From assembly GCF_029210395.1 (NCBI RefSeq), contig NZ_JARGDP010000013.1:1-60054 (forward strand): a DNA stretch of 60,054 nt, read 5' to 3'. Both the position numbers and the translations under genes were made by a program. Shown here piece after piece: positions 1-8,904 of this stretch (position 1 is its first letter; each line of letters opens with the position of its first letter). The notes under the pieces are model-generated. The model made no database searches and was not told the DNA's origin. It worked only from the letters and a program-made list of their open reading frames with translations. This DNA is from Petrocella sp. FN5 (GTDB lineage: Bacteria > Bacillota > Clostridia > Lachnospirales > Vallitaleaceae).

Positions 1-42
1 CTTTATTTGTTTAACAGGTGAAGAAAGTATTAAGAATGTATA

Positions 43-116
43 TGCGCCATCAGGGATTCGAACCCTGGACACCCGGATTAAGAGTCCGATGCTCTAGCCA
101 TCTGAGCTAATGGCGC
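43..116 (-). tRNA. tRNA-Lys (anticodon CTT)
   Basis: On the minus strand a complete cloverleaf can be folded: a 7-bp acceptor stem (GCGCCAT with ATGGCGC), a D arm GCTC/GAGC, an anticodon stem TCGGA/TCCGG around loop CTCTTAA (anticodon CTT, reading AAG), and a T arm CAGGG-TTCGAAT-CCCTG. The discriminator base is A. CCA is not encoded, so it would be added by CCA-adding enzyme. Confidence 0.95.
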
Positions 117-196
117 TAACATATAAGTTATCAACTCATATGTTAGCCCTGTCTATTTTGTTTGTCAATATGGATTTTTGGTCTAATCAACTCCGG

Positions 197-255
197 TTGA
201 CAAATAAATCAAATAGGTATATGATATGACTATAAGTCATATGACTAAAAGTCAT
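197..255 (+). promoter_or_regulatory. SigA promoter with two abutting TetR-type operators
   Basis: TTGACA at 197-202 and TATGAT at 220-225 are separated by exactly 17 bp. Immediately downstream lie two nearly identical 15-bp palindromes back to back, ATGACTATAAGTCAT (226-240) and ATGACTAAAAGTCAT (241-255). They cover the likely transcription start. The TetR gene 490 bp downstream is the obvious candidate repressor, giving autoregulation of the two-gene operon. Binding is inferred, not shown. Confidence 0.8.
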
Positions 256-277
256 ATCATGAAAAAGGAGAATGGTT

Positions 278-682
278 ATGGCATATAATTATTTTAGCTA
301 TTTGTGTTTTGGATGGGCTTTTGTTGGAATTGTTACAAGAATTTTAATGATTGTATTTGGAGAACGGTGGAACAGGTGGGAGATGGAACGTGCCTACACA
401 CAGAAGAAACCTATCTGGGTTATAGTGATATCTATAATAAGTGTAATCGTAGTCGTTTTTACATGGTATCAAGTATTTAATCTGGAGGTTGCTTACAGTT
501 GGATTATAGCCATGCTAACAACATTAACCTTAGTCAAGATTGCCATACTAACATTTAACTACGATCAATTTAGAGTATTTGCATCAAATACACTGAATAA
601 CCCTGAAAAGAAGATGCTCCTTAATTCAATAGTATTTGTATTGTCACTCGTATTTATAGTTTTGGGTATATTTGTTTACTAG
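278..682 (+). CDS. Small four-helix membrane protein of unknown function
   Basis: A 134-residue protein that I do not recognise. It has about four hydrophobic segments: near residues 5-25, 46-65, 73-92 and 113-132. There are no obvious catalytic motifs. The ATG at 278 is chosen because AAAGGAG (264-270) sits 7 nt upstream; the ATG at 272 is too close to it. The gene is first in a probable two-gene operon with the TetR regulator, behind a promoter carrying twin operators. This suggests an inducible membrane function such as efflux or stress response, but the size does not match a known transporter family. Confidence 0.7.
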   Translation: MAYNYFSYLCFGWAFVGIVTRILMIVFGERWNRWEMERAYTQKKPIWVIVISIISVIVVVFTWYQVFNLEVAYSWIIAMLTTLTLVKIAILTFNYDQFRVFASNTLNNPEKKMLLNSIVFVLSLVFIVLGIFVY

Positions 683-742
683 GTAGAAAACTTAGTCTGA
701 CACTTTTAGCTTGTTCGACTTGATATTCGTTAGGAGAAAAAA

Positions 743-1348
743 ATGCCAAAATCAACGTTTTTAAATCTTTCGCCTGAAAAAAGGGATAGAATCATAGAAG
801 GTGCTAAAGTAGCCTATACAAAAAAACACTATAATGAAGTTACGGTGGATTCTATAGTGGCGCATGCTGATATTCCAAAAGGCAGCTTCTATCAATACTT
901 TGAAAATAAAGATGATTTATATAAATATATCTTTCAAGATCTTGGTCTTAAGAAAAGTGACATGCTTCTTGAGGAAATAAGAGACAATACCCACATAACG
1001 TTTCTAGAGTTAATAGTAAAACTGGTATTGAGTGGGGAACGATTTGAAGAACAAGACATAATGATGAAGAATTTAAAAGAACGTTTTCTGAAGGAATGCC
1101 CCCAAGAAGTTAAGCAGGATATATTAAAAGAGCTTACACCACAGACCGTGAATTTATTTAAGAAAATCATACAAAGTTTTGTGGATCGAGGCGTCTTTAG
1201 AGAAGATCTTGATGTAAATATGGGCGCACATCTCTTTACCGCAGTTATAATGAACGTAGAAGCCATCCTTATGATTGAAGGGGTGAGTTATAAAGAAATC
1301 ATAGAAAGAATATGTGATGTTTTAGAATTAGGCATGATAAAGTCTTAG
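743..1348 (+). CDS. TetR/AcrR family transcriptional regulator
   Basis: A 201-residue protein with the usual TetR layout. The N-terminal helix-turn-helix spans residues 10-55, with the family signature around DIPKGSFYQYFENKDDLY. A helical ligand-binding domain of about 145 residues follows. The start ATG is preceded by AGGAG at 731-735. It lies 60 bp after the membrane-protein gene on the same strand, so it is probably co-transcribed and represses its own promoter through the twin palindromes at 226-255. The ligand cannot be predicted; the second domain is not of a type I can name. Confidence 0.9.
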   Translation: MPKSTFLNLSPEKRDRIIEGAKVAYTKKHYNEVTVDSIVAHADIPKGSFYQYFENKDDLYKYIFQDLGLKKSDMLLEEIRDNTHITFLELIVKLVLSGERFEEQDIMMKNLKERFLKECPQEVKQDILKELTPQTVNLFKKIIQSFVDRGVFREDLDVNMGAHLFTAVIMNVEAILMIEGVSYKEIIERICDVLELGMIKS

Positions 1349-1446
1349 ATAAATAAAAGTCATCTATAATTGAAATTCATTTTTGATTTGTTCCTAATAA
1401 GATGCTTTATCGTAAAAAAAGTATTGATGAGATGGAGGTTATTCAT

Positions 1447-2148
1447 ATGGAGGTTCAAATTGTTCACCTTGGGTTGATGGATTATAAAAAAGTGTATGAT
1501 CTGCAGAAGATGGCACTAGGATTACGTCAGAAAAATCTTATTAGCGATACTTTATTATTGGTTGAACATGATTCTGTGATTACATCAGGTATACGAGGGG
1601 CAAGAGATCATATTCTTGTTACGAATCATTTCCTAAAAGATATGCATGTACCTGTCTATGAAATTAGACGAGGTGGTGATGTCACCTATCATGGACCGGG
1701 CCAGATTGTAGGGTACCCTATTATAGACTTAAAAAACCATGGTAAGAACATTCGAAGCTTTGTCAGGAGTATTGAAGAAATATTTATTAGATTGTTAAAT
1801 GACCACTATAATATAGTAGCAAATAGAGATTCGCTTCATCCGGGTGTTTGGGTGGAAGACAATAAAATAACAGCCGTAGGTTTTGAGATTAAAAGATGGG
1901 TCAGCATGCATGGTTTTGCCTTTAATGTGAATACAAAAATGTACGAATTTGATTGGATTATTCCTTGCGGGATAAAGGAAAAAGGTGTTACTTCTTTACA
2001 ACAAATAATCGGTAGAGCAGAAGACGAGAATCAGATAAGGGAATGGATCATCCATTATTTTTCCGAAATATTTAAAGTAAAGACACACAATATGGATAAA
2101 CAAGAGTTTTTAGCAAGCATTGAAAAACTGCTTTTGGATAACATGTGA
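1447..2148 (+). CDS. lipB: Lipoyl(octanoyl) transferase LipB
   Basis: This 233-residue cytoplasmic enzyme moves octanoyl from acyl carrier protein to the lipoyl domains of 2-oxoacid dehydrogenases or the glycine-cleavage H protein. The family block RGGDVTYHGPGQIVGYP is present about residues 76-92, and the catalytic Cys lies in IIPCGIKEKGVTSL near residue 176. The start at 1447 follows GGAGG at 1435-1439; an upstream in-frame ATG at 1402 lacks a ribosome site. No lipA or lplA is adjacent. Its stop codon lies inside a 39-bp repeat shared with 20352-20390. Confidence 0.93.
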   Translation: MEVQIVHLGLMDYKKVYDLQKMALGLRQKNLISDTLLLVEHDSVITSGIRGARDHILVTNHFLKDMHVPVYEIRRGGDVTYHGPGQIVGYPIIDLKNHGKNIRSFVRSIEEIFIRLLNDHYNIVANRDSLHPGVWVEDNKITAVGFEIKRWVSMHGFAFNVNTKMYEFDWIIPCGIKEKGVTSLQQIIGRAEDENQIREWIIHYFSEIFKVKTHNMDKQEFLASIEKLLLDNM

Positions 2149-2181
2149 AAGTTCAACTATATAGTTTTGACGCCTTAACCA
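2143..2181 (+). repeat. 39-bp dispersed repeat, partial copy
   Basis: The 39 bp overlapping the lipB stop codon are found again, in the same orientation, at 20352-20390 with only 2 mismatches. The shared core reads AGTTCAACTA, then ATAGTTTTGAC, then CCTTAACCA. The second copy is the right half of an 88-bp element with inverted ends. Here only the right half is present. Confidence 0.7.
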
Positions 2182-2397
2182 AACATCTAAATTAAAAAAT
2201 TTTATAAATAAAAAAATTAGTCATTATAAACCATGTAAGACAATTAAAATAACAAATATATGGGATAATACACAATGACAGTTGATAAGGACTATCACTA
2301 TCCGTAGATTTGTCAAAAGAAGAGAAAAAACATCTAGCTAAGTAACAATTACTTCCTGTTTTCAGCATGAAAGAATTCTTGCAATAAATAATAATGC

Positions 2398-2426
2398 TTG
2401 AAATTGATGGAAAACTATGGTAGATT
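2398..2426 (+). promoter_or_regulatory. Candidate SigA promoter for the nif operon
   Basis: TTGAAA (2398-2403) and TAGATT (2421-2426) are 17 bp apart. This is the best -35/-10 pair I found in the 546-bp non-coding stretch before nifH. A weaker pair lies at 2282-2310 (TTGATA, 17 bp, TAGATT). No -24/-12 sigma-54 element was found. Use of this site would give a leader of about 300 nt containing the large hairpin at 2545-2604. Confidence 0.35.
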
Positions 2427-2544
2427 ATACAAATATTATATCAACGACAAAGATGACCTACCGATGACTTACAAATATTTTCCCCAAAAAAGCGTAAGAC
2501 ATCCTATCATTATTAAATCAGTTTAAACGGTTATAACACTTAAG

Positions 2545-2604
2545 ACAATAGAGTCTTGGAACATCCTACCAAGTGATTGGTAAGATGGTCTAAGGCTCTA
2601 TTGT
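2545..2604 (+). other. 28-bp hairpin with GTGA tetraloop in nifH leader
   Basis: Bases 2545-2572 pair with 2577-2604 around the loop GTGA, which as RNA is a GNRA tetraloop. Only two mismatches (2566/2583 and 2561/2588) and two G-U pairs occur over 28 positions. No T-run follows, so it does not read as a terminator. It ends about 120 bp before the nifH start. The G-U pairs and GNRA loop suggest it works as RNA on the plus strand. The rest of 2182-2727 holds no gene I can see. Confidence 0.65.
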
Positions 2605-2703
2605 GCGTTACAGGAACTGATTTATAGTTGTTGCATAATAGAAAAAGAGGTTAATACCGAATCCTAATGTAGTAATGAAACTTACGAATCAATCCAATTT
2701 TAA

Positions 2704-3549
<846 letters not shown>

Positions 3550-3605
3550 GAAAAGAGAAATAAATCCAGCCGGCAAGCATAGAATTTATTTCCCTTTATC
3601 AATTG

Positions 3606-3636
3606 GATGGCTAAAGCCATCTGTGAGCAGTGCTCA
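3606..3636 (+). other. Two small hairpins between nifH and nifI1
   Basis: GATGGCT/AGCCATC (3606-3612 with 3615-3621) and TGAGCA/TGCTCA (3624-3629 with 3631-3636) are perfect inverted repeats in the nifH-nifI1 gap. A further AAATAAAT/ATTTATTT pairing lies upstream near 3555-3590. No T-run follows. They probably act as mRNA 3'-end stabilisers or partial attenuators that raise nifH message over the downstream genes. Confidence 0.45.
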
Positions 3637-3693
3637 TTTATAGTATATCAAATTAATCTTAATGTGTAAAACGAATCTAAGGAGGCTATAACG

Positions 3694-4017
3694 ATGAAAA
3701 TGATCAGAGCAATTGTCAGACCGGAAAAAGCAGGTTTTGTGTTAGACGAATTAAGTGATGCCGGATATCCGGCGGTTACAAAGATAGATGTAGTTGGACG
3801 TGGAAAACAAAGAGGTGTCAAAGTGGGTAACATTCATTACGATGAGTTACCTAAAGAGCTACTCATGATGGTGGTAGAAGATCAGGCAGTGGATGAAATC
3901 ATCAGAATCATCTCAAAAAGTGCAAGAACAGGCGATGGTACCTATGGTGATGGTAAGATTTTTGTATCAGAAATGGAAGAAGCGTACACAATCAGCAGTG
4001 GCACATCAGGACTATAG
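3694..4017 (+). CDS. nifI1: PII-like nitrogenase regulator NifI1
   Basis: A 107-residue PII-family protein. It opens with MKMIRAIVRPEK and keeps the T-loop region around VVGRGKQRGVKVG and the C-terminal GDGTYGDGKIFV block of PII proteins. Its place between nifH and nifD, beside a second PII gene, is the diagnostic nifI1-nifI2 arrangement of methanogens and clostridia. In methanogens, the NifI1/NifI2 complex binds dinitrogenase and shuts it off when ammonia is present; 2-oxoglutarate relieves this. GGAGG at 3681-3685 sets the start. Confidence 0.93.
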   Translation: MKMIRAIVRPEKAGFVLDELSDAGYPAVTKIDVVGRGKQRGVKVGNIHYDELPKELLMMVVEDQAVDEIIRIISKSARTGDGTYGDGKIFVSEMEEAYTISSGTSGL

Positions 4018-4027
4018 GAGGTAGCGT

Positions 4028-4411
4028 ATGAAAGAAGTTATGGCAGTCATAAGAATGAATATGATCAACGACACAAAAAAAGCACTTTCAGAGGCTGGAT
4101 TTCCTTCAATCACCTGTCGTAAGGTTTATGGACGGGGGAAAAAGAAAGTGAATTTTGCACTTATTGAAGATTTAATTGACGGATTACCTGTTGAAGAGCC
4201 GGCCGTTATAGAAGCAATATCAGAGAACTATCGACTGATTGCAAAAAGACTTTTAACAATGATTGTTGAGGATTCAGAGGTACAAAAGATCGTAGACATA
4301 ATAATCGAAACGAATCAAACAGGGAATATGGGTGATGGGCGTATTTTTGTTTCTCATATAAGTGATGTTATTCGAATCAGAACAGATGAAGTTGGCGCAC
4401 TTGCACTTTAG
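4028..4411 (+). CDS. nifI2: PII-like nitrogenase regulator NifI2
   Basis: A 127-residue second PII protein, 10 bp after nifI1 with its own GGAGG. It carries the longer T-loop expected of NifI2 (about residues 36-76, between VYGRGKKKV and AKRLLTMIVEDSEV). It ends with a GDGRIFV block. It should form a hetero-oligomer with NifI1 and control MoFe protein activity after translation. It could be confused with GlnB/GlnK, but the pairing and position inside nif argue against a general nitrogen PII. Confidence 0.92.
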   Translation: MKEVMAVIRMNMINDTKKALSEAGFPSITCRKVYGRGKKKVNFALIEDLIDGLPVEEPAVIEAISENYRLIAKRLLTMIVEDSEVQKIVDIIIETNQTGNMGDGRIFVSHISDVIRIRTDEVGALAL

Positions 4412-4426
4412 AAAGGAGTGAAATCC

Positions 4427-6034
4427 ATGTCAGAATCAAAAAAATTGGTAGATAAGGTATTAGACATATACCCTGCTAAAGTTATGAAGAATAGAAAAAG
4501 TCATATGGTCATAAAAGATGCATCAGTAAAACAAGAAATAGCAGCAAATACACGAGCGATACCTGGAATCATCACCAATAGAGGTTGTGCTTATGCAGGT
4601 TGTAAAGGTGTTGTTATTGGCCCAATCGTAGATATGGTTCATATTGTACACGGCCCCGTTGGCTGTTCCTATTATGCATGGGGTACAAGGCGTAACAAGG
4701 GAAAAGCAAGAGAAGGTGGCCAGAATTTCTTAGAATATGCATTTACAACAGATATGCAGGAAAGTGACATTGTGTTTGGTGGTGAGAAGAAGCTTAGAGC
4801 AGCCATTGATGAAGCCGTAGAACTGTTTCATCCCAAAGCAATATCCATATCTGCAACCTGTCCGGTAGGACTAATTGGTGATGATATTCATGCTATAGCA
4901 AGAGATAAGTCCAAAGAGCATGGATTGAAGATCTTAGCCTTTAGCTGTGAAGGTTATAAAGGTGTGAGTCAATCCGCAGGTCATCATATCGCTAACAATA
5001 AGTTAATGACAGATGTTATAGGTACAATCGACACACCGGCAAAGGAATTTTCCATCAACTTACTTGGTGAATACAACATAGGTGGAGATGAGTGGGAGAT
5101 TGCCAGAGTACTTACAAAAATAGGCTATAACATTATATCAACCATGACAGGTAACGGTGCCATTGATGAAATTGCCAACGCACACAAAGCGGATTTGAAC
5201 GTTATACAATGTCATAGATCCATTAACTATGTGGCAGAAATGGTTGAAACCAAATACGGACTGCCATGGATCAAGGTTAACTTTATCGGCGTCGAAGGTT
5301 TTTCAAAAGCACTCCGAGATATGGCCAAATATTTTGATGATCCGGCACTAACAGCTAGAACAGAAGCGGTTATAGCTGAAGAAACTACCAGTATTGAAGA
5401 AGAAATGGCAGGCTACAAAGCATTGCTAGACGGAAAAACAGCGGTTCTTTTTGTAGGTGGTTCTAGGGCCCACCATTATCAAGGCTTACTCAGAGAGATT
5501 GGTATTGAGACAATCGTGGCCGGATATGAATTTGGGCACCGAGATGATTACGAAGGTAGAGATGTTATACCATATATTAAAGTAGACGCAGACAGTCGTA
5601 ACATTGAAGAAATTCATGTAGAAAAAGATGAGAAAAAATACTCGCTCAGAATACCGGCTTCAAGAGCAGAGCAACTTAAAAAAGAGATTCCATGGGCATC
5701 CTATGATGGCTTGTTGTCAGAGATGAAAGATGGCACCTTAGTTATTGATGACTTGAATCATATTGAAACGGAACAAATCATAAAAATCTTAAAGCCTGAG
5801 TTCTTTGGATCAGGGATCAAAGATAAGTACATGGTACAAAAAATGGGTGTTTATGCGAAGCAAATGCATTCCTATGATTATTCCGGACCTTATGCAGGGT
5901 ACCAAGGCGCTGTTAATTTTTCAAGAGACGTTGCAGCAGGGATATTAACGCCTGCATGGAAATACATAACGGCACCATGGTATAAAGAGCCATTGCTAAG
6001 TGGCAAAGTGGAAGGAGTTGAACAAGTATGTTAG
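4427..6034 (+). CDS. nifD: Nitrogenase MoFe protein alpha chain NifD
   Basis: This 535-residue alpha subunit holds FeMo-cofactor and half of the P-cluster. P-cluster ligands Cys54, Cys80 and Cys145 and cofactor ligands Cys262 and His481 (in MHSYDYSGPY) can be seen. The active-site Gln182 and His186 lie in GVSQSAGHHIANN, so it is a molybdenum-type enzyme and not an obvious nitrogenase-like relative. The spacing from Cys262 to His481 is about 52 residues longer than in Azotobacter. This matches the insertion known in Clostridium pasteurianum NifD. The start at 4427 follows AAAGGAG. It overlaps nifK by 7 bp. Confidence 0.96.
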   Translation: MSESKKLVDKVLDIYPAKVMKNRKSHMVIKDASVKQEIAANTRAIPGIITNRGCAYAGCKGVVIGPIVDMVHIVHGPVGCSYYAWGTRRNKGKAREGGQNFLEYAFTTDMQESDIVFGGEKKLRAAIDEAVELFHPKAISISATCPVGLIGDDIHAIARDKSKEHGLKILAFSCEGYKGVSQSAGHHIANNKLMTDVIGTIDTPAKEFSINLLGEYNIGGDEWEIARVLTKIGYNIISTMTGNGAIDEIANAHKADLNVIQCHRSINYVAEMVETKYGLPWIKVNFIGVEGFSKALRDMAKYFDDPALTARTEAVIAEETTSIEEEMAGYKALLDGKTAVLFVGGSRAHHYQGLLREIGIETIVAGYEFGHRDDYEGRDVIPYIKVDADSRNIEEIHVEKDEKKYSLRIPASRAEQLKKEIPWASYDGLLSEMKDGTLVIDDLNHIETEQIIKILKPEFFGSGIKDKYMVQKMGVYAKQMHSYDYSGPYAGYQGAVNFSRDVAAGILTPAWKYITAPWYKEPLLSGKVEGVEQVC

Positions 6035-7395
6035 ATGAAACCAAAGGTTTATATAAAAAAAGAACAGGTCTAAAAATCAACCCGGCAAAAACATGTCAAC
6101 CAATAGGTGCTATGTACGCTGCTCTAGGTATTCACAAATGCTTGCCCCATAGTCATGGATCACAAGGCTGTTGTTCTTATCATCGTATGCATTTAACGAG
6201 GCACTATAGAGATCCAATAGTAGCATCAACCAGTTCATTTACAGAAGGTGCCTGTGTATTCGGAGGTAAATCCAACCTAAAGAAAGGTCTTGAAAATGTT
6301 TTTCATATATATAATCCGGATGTGGTCGCAGTCAATACAACCTGTTTATCGGAGACGATCGGAGACGACGTAGGTGAGATTATCAAATCCACGGATGTTC
6401 CCGAAGGGAAAACAGTAATCTTTGCCAACACACCAAGTTATGCAGGGTCTCATGTGACAGGCTTTTCCAATATGTGTAAAGCCATGGTCACCCATGTATC
6501 TGAGAAAAAAGAAGGCAAAAAAGCAAAAGGCATTAACATCTTACCGGGCTATGTAGAACCCAGTGACATGATGGAGATTAAGAGAATAGCCACATTGTTA
6601 AACGTTCCTTTTACAATGTTCCCGGATACAAGTAATGTTGTCGCAACACCCAACACAGGTAACTATAGCATGTATCCGGAGGGTGGAACCACCATTAAGG
6701 AAATCAGAAGAGCAGGCAATGCCATTGCAACCGTAGCCCTTGGTAGCTTCTCATCTGAAGCAGCAGCTTATGAACTTGAGAAAAAATGTGAAGTCGTCCC
6801 CTATATCATGAAAGAACCAATCGGTATCAAAGCAACAGATGCTTTCATTATGAAACTACTGGAATTAAACGGTGGAAATATGGATGCTTCATTAGAGTTT
6901 GAGCGGGGCCAATTGGTAGACGTTATGGTGGATGTTCACAATCATTATCATGGTAAAAAAGTTGCTCTCTTCGGAGATCCGGATATCTTGATTGCCATGA
7001 CAGAATTTGTTATTGATCTTGGCATGATTCCCACCCTTGTGCTGACAGGCACACCCGGTAAGGCATTTGTGGCAGAGATTCAAGATATGTTTGACCAAGC
7101 GGGACTTGCAGAGAGTCAGGTGATGATCGAAGAAGATTTATTTACCTTCCATCAATTGATAAAAGCCTCACCTGTAGATCTAATTATTGGGAATACCTAT
7201 GGTAAATACATAGCACGTGCAGAACAAGTGCCGCTTGTGCGTATGGGATGGCCCATTCTTGACCGAGTCGGCCACAGTTACTTCCCGGTTGTTGGTTATA
7301 AAGGTGCACTAAGAATCATAGAAAAAATAACAACAGCCTTATTGGATCACTACGATCAGACATGCGAAGAAGAAGATTTTGAACTGGTTATGTAA
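6028..7395 (+). CDS. nifK: Nitrogenase MoFe protein beta chain NifK
   Basis: This 455-residue beta subunit supplies the other P-cluster ligands: Cys23 (KTCQPIGA), Cys48 (HGSQGCCSYHR) and Cys106 (NTTCLSETIGDD). It is shorter than the proteobacterial beta chain of about 520 residues because it lacks the N-terminal extension, as in clostridia. The start ATG lies inside the end of nifD with GGAAGGAG 10 nt upstream, so translational coupling is likely. A strong hairpin follows its stop. Confidence 0.95.
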   Translation: MLDETKGLYKKRTGLKINPAKTCQPIGAMYAALGIHKCLPHSHGSQGCCSYHRMHLTRHYRDPIVASTSSFTEGACVFGGKSNLKKGLENVFHIYNPDVVAVNTTCLSETIGDDVGEIIKSTDVPEGKTVIFANTPSYAGSHVTGFSNMCKAMVTHVSEKKEGKKAKGINILPGYVEPSDMMEIKRIATLLNVPFTMFPDTSNVVATPNTGNYSMYPEGGTTIKEIRRAGNAIATVALGSFSSEAAAYELEKKCEVVPYIMKEPIGIKATDAFIMKLLELNGGNMDASLEFERGQLVDVMVDVHNHYHGKKVALFGDPDILIAMTEFVIDLGMIPTLVLTGTPGKAFVAEIQDMFDQAGLAESQVMIEEDLFTFHQLIKASPVDLIIGNTYGKYIARAEQVPLVRMGWPILDRVGHSYFPVVGYKGALRIIEKITTALLDHYDQTCEEEDFELVM

Positions 7396-7405
7396 GCACT
7401 AAAAC

Positions 7406-7436
7406 ATTGGGTGATTTCAAATAGAAATCACCCAAT
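7406..7436 (+). other. Intercistronic hairpin after nifK
   Basis: ATTGGGTGATTTC (7406-7418) pairs perfectly with GAAATCACCCAAT (7424-7436) around a 5-nt loop. AATTAAACC follows and not a T-run, so full termination is unlikely. Its position at the border between structural genes (HDK) and cofactor-assembly genes (ENBV) suggests it protects the upstream mRNA or lowers downstream expression. Confidence 0.65.
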
Positions 7437-7467
7437 AAATTAAACCATGAAGATAAGGAGGCGCCAT

Positions 7468-8904
7468 ATGAATCAGAAATCAACAATCATTGTAGATCAT
7501 AGAGAAAACCAAGTGCTGGTCAACGACAAACAGAAAAATCAGGCCATCGCTTGTGATACCCATTCGGTTTCAGGGGTTGTCAGCCAGAGGGCTTGTGTTT
7601 ATTGTGGTGCTAGGGTGGTTTTGAACCCGATTACAGACGCTGCCCATATCGTTCATGGACCAATAGGATGTGCTTCATATACATGGGATATTAGAGGCAG
7701 TTTAAGCTCAGATAGTGAGTTGTTTCGTACCAGTTTTTCTACAGATTTAAGAGAACATGACATTATTTTTGGTGGTGAGAAAAAGCTGATAGCAGCCATT
7801 GATGAGATTGTGATTCGAGAAAAGCCGAAGGCAGTATTCATTTACTCCACTTGTGTGGTAGGTGTCATTGGAGATGATGTCAAAGCCATAGCAAAAAAAG
7901 CAGAGATTAAACATGGTATTCGGGTCATCCCCGTTCACTCATCCGGATTTTCTGGAAGCAAAAAAGACGGTTATAAAGCTGCTTGTCATGCCATATTAGA
8001 CTTAATGGGACCTGAAAAAGCAGAAGTCAAAACACCCCATAGTCTGAATTTCTTAGGGGATTTTAACTTGGCAGCGGAGGCATGGATTATAAGAGATTAC
8101 CTTGAAACTATAGGACTAGAACTTAAAACAGTCATAACAGGCGATGCAACCATAGAGTCACTAAGAGCGGCGAAATCAGCAACTTTGAATGTAGTCCAAT
8201 GTGCCGGCTCCATGACCTATTTAGCCAAACAAATGAAAATGAATTATGACATTCCTTTTGAGAATATAAGATTTTTCGGCATCAAGGATACCATTAGATC
8301 TCTTAGAAAAATCGTGTTTTCTATAGGAACAGAGGAACATCTAAAACGATTTGAAACATTGGTGGCCCAAAAAGAGGCCTATTATCAACCTATGGTAGAA
8401 GCTTATAAAAGAAAATTAATCGGCAAAAAAGTCGCACTGTATGTTGGCGGTGGTTTTAAAGCCATATCACTTATAGAACAATTTTCGGATTTAGGCATCC
8501 AGACGGTACTGGTAGGGACACAAACAGGCTCAAAAGAAGAATATGAGCAATTTAGAAAACTAACAGGGGAAGGGACAGTAATCTTAGATGATACCAACCC
8601 GACTGAACTGGAACATTTTATTAAAGAAGCAGGCGCTCATATATTGGTAGGTGGCGTTAAGGAAAGACCGCTGGCTTATAAGCTGGGTGTTTCCTTCATC
8701 GATCACAACCATGAGAGAAAGCATCCCTTGTGTGGTTTTGAAGGGGCACTTAATTTTGCAATGGAAGTGGATGCTACCGTTAATTCACCGGTTTGGGATA
8801 TTGTGAAAACATTCAAGACTCATAATGAAACTAAAACTAAGCAAGCCAATAAAGTGAAGCCATTTGATGTTATAGATCTCACTATAGAAGGAGGCGTCCT
8901 ATGA
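7468..8904 (+). CDS. nifE: FeMo-cofactor scaffold subunit NifE
   Basis: This 478-residue protein is one half of the NifEN scaffold on which the NifB-made cluster matures by gaining Mo and homocitrate. It is a NifD paralogue: Cys43, Cys46 and Cys68 (HIVHGPIGCASYTW) lie near the N-terminus, and the block CGFEGALNFAMEVD lies at the C-terminus. The nitrogenase catalytic QSAGHHIAN block is replaced by a region around FSGSKKDGYKAAC. The start at 7468 has AAGGAGG 6 nt upstream. It overlaps nifN by 4 bp (ATGA). Order and sequence favour NifE over a VnfE or AnfD relative. Confidence 0.92.
   Translation: MNQKSTIIVDHRENQVLVNDKQKNQAIACDTHSVSGVVSQRACVYCGARVVLNPITDAAHIVHGPIGCASYTWDIRGSLSSDSELFRTSFSTDLREHDIIFGGEKKLIAAIDEIVIREKPKAVFIYSTCVVGVIGDDVKAIAKKAEIKHGIRVIPVHSSGFSGSKKDGYKAACHAILDLMGPEKAEVKTPHSLNFLGDFNLAAEAWIIRDYLETIGLELKTVITGDATIESLRAAKSATLNVVQCAGSMTYLAKQMKMNYDIPFENIRFFGIKDTIRSLRKIVFSIGTEEHLKRFETLVAQKEAYYQPMVEAYKRKLIGKKVALYVGGGFKAISLIEQFSDLGIQTVLVGTQTGSKEEYEQFRKLTGEGTVILDDTNPTELEHFIKEAGAHILVGGVKERPLAYKLGVSFIDHNHERKHPLCGFEGALNFAMEVDATVNSPVWDIVKTFKTHNETKTKQANKVKPFDVIDLTIEGGVL

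Noticed and set aside
934-1266. 110-residue minus-strand frame inside the TetR gene
   Set aside because: Shadow of a well-supported coding gene; no start signal.
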